From Leucocoprinus leucothites (lineage: Eukaryota > Basidiomycota > Agaricomycetes > Agaricales > Agaricaceae): DNA of 64,000 nucleotides. The DNA is taken from assembly GCA_013368445.1 (NCBI GenBank), contig JAACJO010000010.1:1116001-1180000 (forward strand). The letters run 5' to 3'. Numbering within the stretch: position 1 is the stretch's first letter; the number at the start of each line of letters is the position of its first letter. The translations under genes and the position numbers were made by a program. Below, one piece after another: positions 59,982 through 64,000 of the stretch. The notes beneath the pieces are model-generated. The model searched no databases and was not told the DNA's origin. It was given only the letters and a program-made list of their open reading frames with translations.

Positions 59982-61977
59982 ATGGCAGAGACTGCATTAC
60001 CCCTCGATGTCCTCAGGGAGTTCGCCATAAATAGCTTTAAAACAACTTTTCACACTGGTAAGTGACTTGACAAATAACCTGGCGCGGCAAATTTTGACTT
60101 TGGTTAGCTGTGGTGTTAACTCTCGTGCTGTATGATACTATCCTACAATCCAATCGAGTATTTCAGTTTTATTGGTACAACATACTCTTTTTAACACAAG
60201 GAAACCAAGTGCTCATTCACGATCACATCATCGCATGTCTTGTCGTGTCCCAAATAGTCATTCAGGGCCAAAAATGAGGGCAATTTACACACTAGTACAA
60301 ATTGGAGTGCTGGTGCCAACGATGTGAGTGAACCCAGCAGTTGGTTCATGTGCCTTGATTAACAACACTAGACTTGAGCTCCAACGTAAATCTGGTACAT
60401 CTTTTTCGTATCCGTTGCTGATTATGATGCATAGTTGATGCCACAAGACGGCTATCAGAAAGGGTAAGTCCACCATTTGTTATGCTGTACCGCGACAAAA
60501 ATTGTTGATATGATGATAACCACATTTTGCGACTTAAACATGCAACCCCTAGCTGTGAGTTTCCCCAGGGTCATATGAGTTTTACCCTATCGAGTACATA
60601 ATCCTGAGTCTAAATTATACTCACTCATTACTCCCCAGATGTATTGCCATCCTTGTTATGCGAGAATCGTACGTTTTACAGTGGCTAAAAAGCAGTTTTA
60701 TGCATATCAATAGCTAAATTCAACCCAGTATTCCATTGCTCTTCCTTGCGTACCCTGTTCAGATTCTGCTGGTCGTGAGATTATGTGCACTGTGGAATTT
60801 TAATCGCATAGGTAAGTGCTTGATTTCTTTTTGGATTGTCAGGAACCTGAATCTGTTCGCCAGTGACTTCTGTATTTTGCATCGGATTAACGGGTACATC
60901 TAGTCTTTTAAATAGCAAGGTATTATGCCATTACTGATTATTATTATCATTTCCCACCTCGTTCAGTTCAAATCATGGTAGGTAATTTCCAGTCCGGTTG
61001 GAATGAATTCCCAAAATTTTACTATTATTTCTTTGCCTAGGTCGGGACTGCAAATCTGATCGCTACATGCGTTATATACAGCACACACACTCGCGTACCA
61101 GTACAGGGCTGCTGGTCAATGATACCACCAGATGCCATGATCGTCCCAATTCGCTTCATGAAGGGTACTGCGTAAGAGCCTTTCCCCTTCTTTTCTGGCT
61201 TCTGACTGATCATGGATACATGAATCCTTTGGGCAGAGTAACCAACATTGCGATTGCAGGTGCATATGATTTTACAGTGTGACTCTGAGCTCAAGGATCC
61301 CATTTTTGCAGGGGCGGGAACCTTCCTAACAATATATAGGCTGTACGGAAGCCTGAGAGACGTCAGCAACGCTTATGAGTCCATCTGGCCCCGCCTCTCT
61401 CATGTTAAACACTTCACACCTGTCTTATGGGCCTTTTACCTCGATGGGACATTGTTTTTCATTCCGTGAGTCTCAGGCAGATTGTTATTAGCAGATTGAT
61501 ACTGACAACAACCTATACCAGATTGCTTGGTATAGAGCTTCTGTTTAACTTCATCTATATTCCGAGATTCTAATTCACGTCAAATCTCCGCAGCCATGGA
61601 AATTACACATGGGACCCTAGGAAACCCTCATATCCCGTCAATTGTAGGAAGTTGGAGCTTGTATGCTTTTCCTTTTCCGTTTTTTTTTGGCAATATCCAA
61701 CAAGTGTTTTAATTCCGACTATCAGGTGGAATTGGACTCTCCAATACCTCAGCGTAAGCTTTGTCAGGGTTTACAGACTATCAAACCTAACTGTCTCCAG
61801 GTAACTCGTCTACTCCTCAATCTCCACGAGGCTAGTAAAGGTATAAAAGACAGCGTAGTGACACAGCAGCTGAGCACATTGCGATTTGGCGACTTCCGTA
61901 ATGGTCAAGATCAGACTGCAAACTCGGATATGGACGAGAGGCAGGAATCTGATATCGACGAAAGCGCTGCGATATAA
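59982..61977 (+). CDS. seven-helix membrane protein, DUF6533-like, exon structure partly resolved
   Basis: The gene starts MAETALPLDVLREFAINSFK (59982-60057, then a GTAAGT donor) and ends in a clear last exon (about 61801-61977: VTRLLLNLHEASK..., ending ESDIDESAAI). Between them many short exons are hidden: AVVLTLVLYDTILQ from 60108, MRAIYTLVQIGVLVPTM (60275-60324), VQILLVVRLCALWNFNRI (60757-60810), GCWSMIPPDAMIVPIRF (61110-61160), then WAFYLDGTLFFIP joined by a GT-AG intron to LLGIELLFNFIYI (61428-61560). The RLxALWxxNR motif, the xxDGTLxF helix and the RLLLNLHEA exon are typical of the Agaricomycete DUF6533 membrane proteins, which have a seven-helix layout and no known ligand. The exact exon set needs transcript data; some helices could not be placed, so decay of part of the gene cannot be excluded. 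Confidence 0.6.
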
Positions 61978-63003
61978 GTTGATTGAAAAAAAGAAGCGGG
62001 CTAAGAGTGTACACTATTATTTATGATTGGCCGTTCTTGAGTTCAAGCCTTTTCATTGTTCATTCATTACGTTTGAAAAGGCTACCTTTTTGTTTTTACT
62101 CGTCTACGTTTTATGTGTAGATTAGCTCTTGAGCCAGCGAGTAAAATATATTCGCCAGTCTCTCGTTACTCATGCAGCACTTATTCTTATAATAAATTCA
62201 AACAAGTACTGCGACAACGGTAATTAATCACCCAGCCCAACTTCATTAGATCCGTAGTTAACACCACCCAATGACACTATTAATGCATCAGAGTAAACCC
62301 GACCCACGAGTAATCCACACAATATAAAGGCGCTCAAGAAAACGTCAGAGTGAGAGAGAGAAAGAGAGAGAGAGAGAAGTCCGAGTAACACGAAGTATAC
62401 AACGCTACACCCGGAGATTAGGTGCTGATAGTACTTTGCCAGCAAACGAAAAAGTCCAAGAGGTAAATGCAACAAGGGAGAACAGAACGACAAGCACGGA
62501 AAATTGAAGAACGACGACAGTGCCGAAAAATAAATAGAAGCAATTGGCTTGCCGATCCTCCATCACGGACCCAAAGTCTGGGGTGACAGAAGGCCATCAA
62601 ATGCTGAGAAGAAATAACATGCGTCCATATTCAAAAGGCATTTCGCTACCGGTACGATGTATGCGCGCAACAAGGACAAGAACGGGAGTAGTAGCTGGCC
62701 GATACGGAGGAGATTTCGTGGAATACAGCAGCCAAGACCACAATCGAGACCTCTAGCCCTTCTTGTTCGACACTGGAGTACATAAGTAACCCCGATCACC
62801 ATGTGCTCAACAAACCAGATGCAGTGCAGGATACCTAAGCTCGCCGAATCGCCCGATCGACGTTCAGGTCATTCGGCAGACACAGCACTCATCAAAATTC
62901 TGATATACCAGCATAATGCACGACGATGAACAGACACCAAACGCCTCTGTGCAGAACCAACGACACGATTAATTTCTCGAGTATCGCTGAGTTGTAACTA
63001 CGC
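61978..63003. other. intergenic with GA microsatellite
   Basis: About 1 kb with no supported gene. A GAGA microsatellite lies at about 62348-62377. The remainder has only short frames. It is the 3' region of the seven-helix gene at its left end. Confidence 0.45.
62348..62377 (+). repeat. GA microsatellite
   Basis: About 30 bases of nearly pure GA dinucleotides with one or two interruptions. A simple repeat without assigned role. Confidence 0.7.
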
Positions 63004-64000
63004 ATGATTGCTAAGGTGAAAGCTCCGAGGATCTTGTCATTCAAGCGTGCTGATGAGATTCTAGGAAAAAGCTTAGAATGTTTACAGGTCAGATGGAGAT
63101 CAAACCTAGTGATGGTGCTATTCAAGGCAGCTCTTTCGCTCGGCTCCAAGACTACCATTCATGCGATCAAATGCTGGTCATTATCAGAGATGGTATGGTC
63201 TGGTGACCTCGCGTGATTTCGGAGCGGAGAGATTGAGAAAACTATGACATGGGCAATGGTGCTGGTGAGAAGCCGAAGAATCGTCCCGAAGCCTGACAAA
63301 CAATAGGAATGAGTCACGGGCTGAGAGGAATGACGAATGAGAAGAGCACAGATATCATTTGGTGCTAAGCAAAAATTGGTTAGGCATTCCCTTCGGCCCA
63401 TCTCTTCAACCCGTCCGCCTGAGCTTGGAAGCCCATGTTCAACTTTCTTCCGATAAACCACTTGACAAAGTAGGCTGCCAAGCCTCCGAACACCTCTACA
63501 CTGTCGTATTTGGTGACCCTTCTCTTCTCCTTGCCGTCTCCTAAGTCCACTTCGGCTTCCGTAAGCCACTGCCAGCGTTCGGTCCAGAGAATCCAGGTTG
63601 GAACGCCTGATGTGCACCAAGCAACTTTGAAATTCTCGCGGTCCAGTGCTGTAATGATACAAAATGCAGAGTTTTTATTGAAAATTCCTACCGATGTATC
63701 GTCCAACGTGGGAGGAAGATGAACCGGGTATATGTACACATGGCTGCCGGACTTGAAGGGTTTGGTCGGAAAGCCGGTTTTTGCGTGCATCAGTCATAAC
63801 TTGATTACAATTATATTTACGCCTTATTAAAGTTCTGTGGAGAGAAACCTGGGACGCTCTTACGCAAATGGCTTCCTAGTTTCCAGTTTGAAAGATGAGT
63901 AAACCTGGCCAGCTGTGAGAGCAGAATGCTGACCATGCTTTGTATGACTGGAAACCCAAGATGGTGCGCCAAACCCGGTCCATCGGAGCATCTATGAAAG
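63004..64000 (+). repeat. segmental duplication, copy 2 (runs off the window)
   Basis: Matches 56756-57755 in the same orientation over its whole length. Differences include substitutions, small deletions and a one-base insertion within the SRPBCC reading frame. The right border lies outside the window. A plus-strand frame at 63004-63216 is open in this copy but interrupted in the other, so it is not likely to be coding. Confidence 0.85.
63380..64000 (-). pseudogene. decayed copy of the SRPBCC gene, 5' end beyond the window
   Basis: The last-exon frame (SGSHVYIYPVHLPP to GLKRWAEGNA) is almost identical to that of the intact gene at 57132-57826. Two lesions disable the copy: the acceptor before the last exon, ACTTAG in copy 1, reads ATAATT here; and one extra C in CAAGTCCGGC shifts the frame just before SHVYIYP. 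Exon 2 and its donor are still recognisable (KPFA in place of NPFV). The first exon extends past base 64000. Expression from an alternative acceptor cannot be excluded. Confidence 0.7.

Noticed and set aside
63004..63216. 70-codon plus-strand frame at the left end of duplication copy 2
   Set aside because: The matching sequence in copy 1 has a stop in the middle, and no family is recognisable.
1..64000. Transposon or retroelement, CRISPR array, riboswitch
   Set aside because: No terminal repeats, transposase or reverse transcriptase motifs, or regular repeat-spacer pattern were seen on either strand.

Overview
The window is nuclear DNA of a filamentous basidiomycete, most likely an Agaricomycete. 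Genes are dense in short introns (about 40-70 bp, GT-AG) with many micro-exons, and the content fits a wood or litter decayer: two GH115 xylan alpha-glucuronidases, a GH31 alpha-xylosidase, a fungal flavin halogenase, Agaricomycete-type seven-helix membrane proteins and serine-rich orphan proteins. No rRNA, tRNA, CRISPR or intact transposon was found. Exon joins were made by hand from splice sites, reading frame and comparison between paralogues.  Layout: 2.3-4.9 kb, a large low-complexity conserved protein (+). 6.0-8.6 kb, a multi-pass membrane protein (-). 11.8-13.4 kb, a rhodopsin-like (SAT4-type) membrane protein (+). 15.5-26.1 kb, a tandem GH115 pair (-) with a decayed secreted glycopeptide-family gene between the copies. 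26.6-27.2 kb, a small single-pass membrane protein (-). 27.6-31.3 kb, two tandem, strongly diverged Cdc20/Cdh1-type APC/C activators (-). 31.9-32.7 kb, a Nudix hydrolase (-). 32.7-41.0 kb is gene-poor, holding one small Cys-rich gene and a decayed gene. 41.1-46.5 kb, a MAP-kinase-phosphatase-like protein and an Ish1-repeat protein (-). 47.7-50.8 kb, a GH31 alpha-xylosidase (+). 51.2-52.7 kb, choline-phosphate cytidylyltransferase (+). 53.1-55.3 kb, a flavin-dependent halogenase (-). 57.1-57.8 kb, an SRPBCC-fold protein (-), whose ~1 kb segment is repeated as a decayed copy at 63.0-64.0 kb. 59.98-61.98 kb, a seven-helix membrane protein of DUF6533 type (+).  Functional links: the GH115 enzymes (secreted, removing glucuronic acid from xylan) and the GH31 enzyme (no signal peptide, so probably cytosolic, acting on xylose-capped oligosaccharides) both belong to hemicellulose breakdown. 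The Cdc20-like pair, the phosphatase and the seven-helix proteins are regulatory. The most notable sequence-level observations are a GA-AG (or frame-shifted) intron in the first GH115 gene, a GC-AG intron that completes the Nudix box, a missing ATG in the small membrane protein gene, the GH115 intron differences with 9-19 nt exons, the doubled Cdc20-like genes and two genes caught in the process of decay.
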